Shown here one piece after another: positions 63,734-64,000 of a DNA stretch of 64,000 bases (the stretch's first letter is position 1; each line of letters opens with the position of its first letter). Origin of the DNA: Comamonas sp. (GTDB lineage: Bacteria; Pseudomonadota; Gammaproteobacteria; Burkholderiales; Burkholderiaceae_C); the NCBI GenBank assembly GCA_031277805.1, contig JAITLR010000021.1:100404-164403 (forward strand), read 5' to 3'. Made by a program: the position numbers and the translations under genes. The notes under the pieces were generated by a model. That model had not been told where the DNA came from, ran no database searches, and saw only the letters and a list, made by a program, of their open reading frames with translations.

Positions 63734-64000
<267 letters not shown>

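Overview
The window looks like a chromosome segment of a beta-proteobacterium of the Comamonadaceae, most likely Comamonas or a close relative. The reasons are inferential: the gene order (rpsF-priB-rpsR-rplI-dnaB, grpE-dnaK-dnaJ, LysR-leuCDB-asd-fimV-truA-trpFBA-accD, acpP-fabF-rpoE-rseA-mucD-lepA-lepB-rnc-era-recO-pdxJ-acpS-nagZ), the GC-rich codon use, and two intergenic repeat families that I associate with that family. No phage, insertion sequence, CRISPR array, rRNA or tRNA was seen. Most of the window is core genome.

Layout. 1-2.7 kb: homoserine dehydrogenase and an AlaA-type aminotransferase on the minus strand, with a possible thrC start at the left edge. 2.9-6.2 kb (+): Mth938-like protein, a Bcp/PrxQ peroxiredoxin, a PIN-PhoH ATPase and a small coiled-coil membrane protein. 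6.4-9.4 kb (-): dnaB, rplI, rpsR, priB, rpsF. 9.7-13.6 kb (+): the grpE-dnaK-dnaJ chaperone set, with heat-shock-type promoters. 13.7-15.0 kb (-): a Sel1-repeat secreted protein. 15.3-21.4 kb (+): LysR regulator, leuC, leuD, leuB, then asd preceded by an unusually structured leader. 21.7-29.4 kb (+): fimV, truA, trpF, trpB, trpA, accD. 29.5-36.6 kb: YggT (-), then Lon-N-domain protein, lysS, a class II amidotransferase-like protein, an unknown membrane protein, a REC-GGDEF diguanylate cyclase and a small MscS-like protein, all (+).

36.7-49.7 kb (all -): purT, small unknown genes, a TenA-like protein, a 6-phosphofructokinase with group III active-site residues, and a notable block in which a three-subunit Tat-exported flavoprotein/cytochrome c dehydrogenase is flanked on both sides by paralogous one-piece ABC transporters. 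49.8-64 kb (-): nagZ, acpS, pdxJ, recO, era, rnc, a DUF4845-like protein, lepB, lepA, mucD, rseA, rpoE, a YgfX-like membrane protein, fabF and acpP.

The genes fall into amino-acid biosynthesis (Thr, Leu, Lys/Met/Thr via asd, Trp), protein synthesis and folding, envelope stress (rpoE-rseA-mucD) and lipid synthesis (accD, acpP, fabF, acpS). The signals most worth a second look are the asd leader (a 26-bp palindrome, a nearly leaderless 32-codon ORF and a stem that would hide the asd ribosome-binding site), a pair of inverted miniature elements sharing terminal inverted repeats, the dispersed palindromic repeats, and the dehydrogenase/twin-ABC block. All functional statements come from reading the sequence and recalling protein families; no database search was run.
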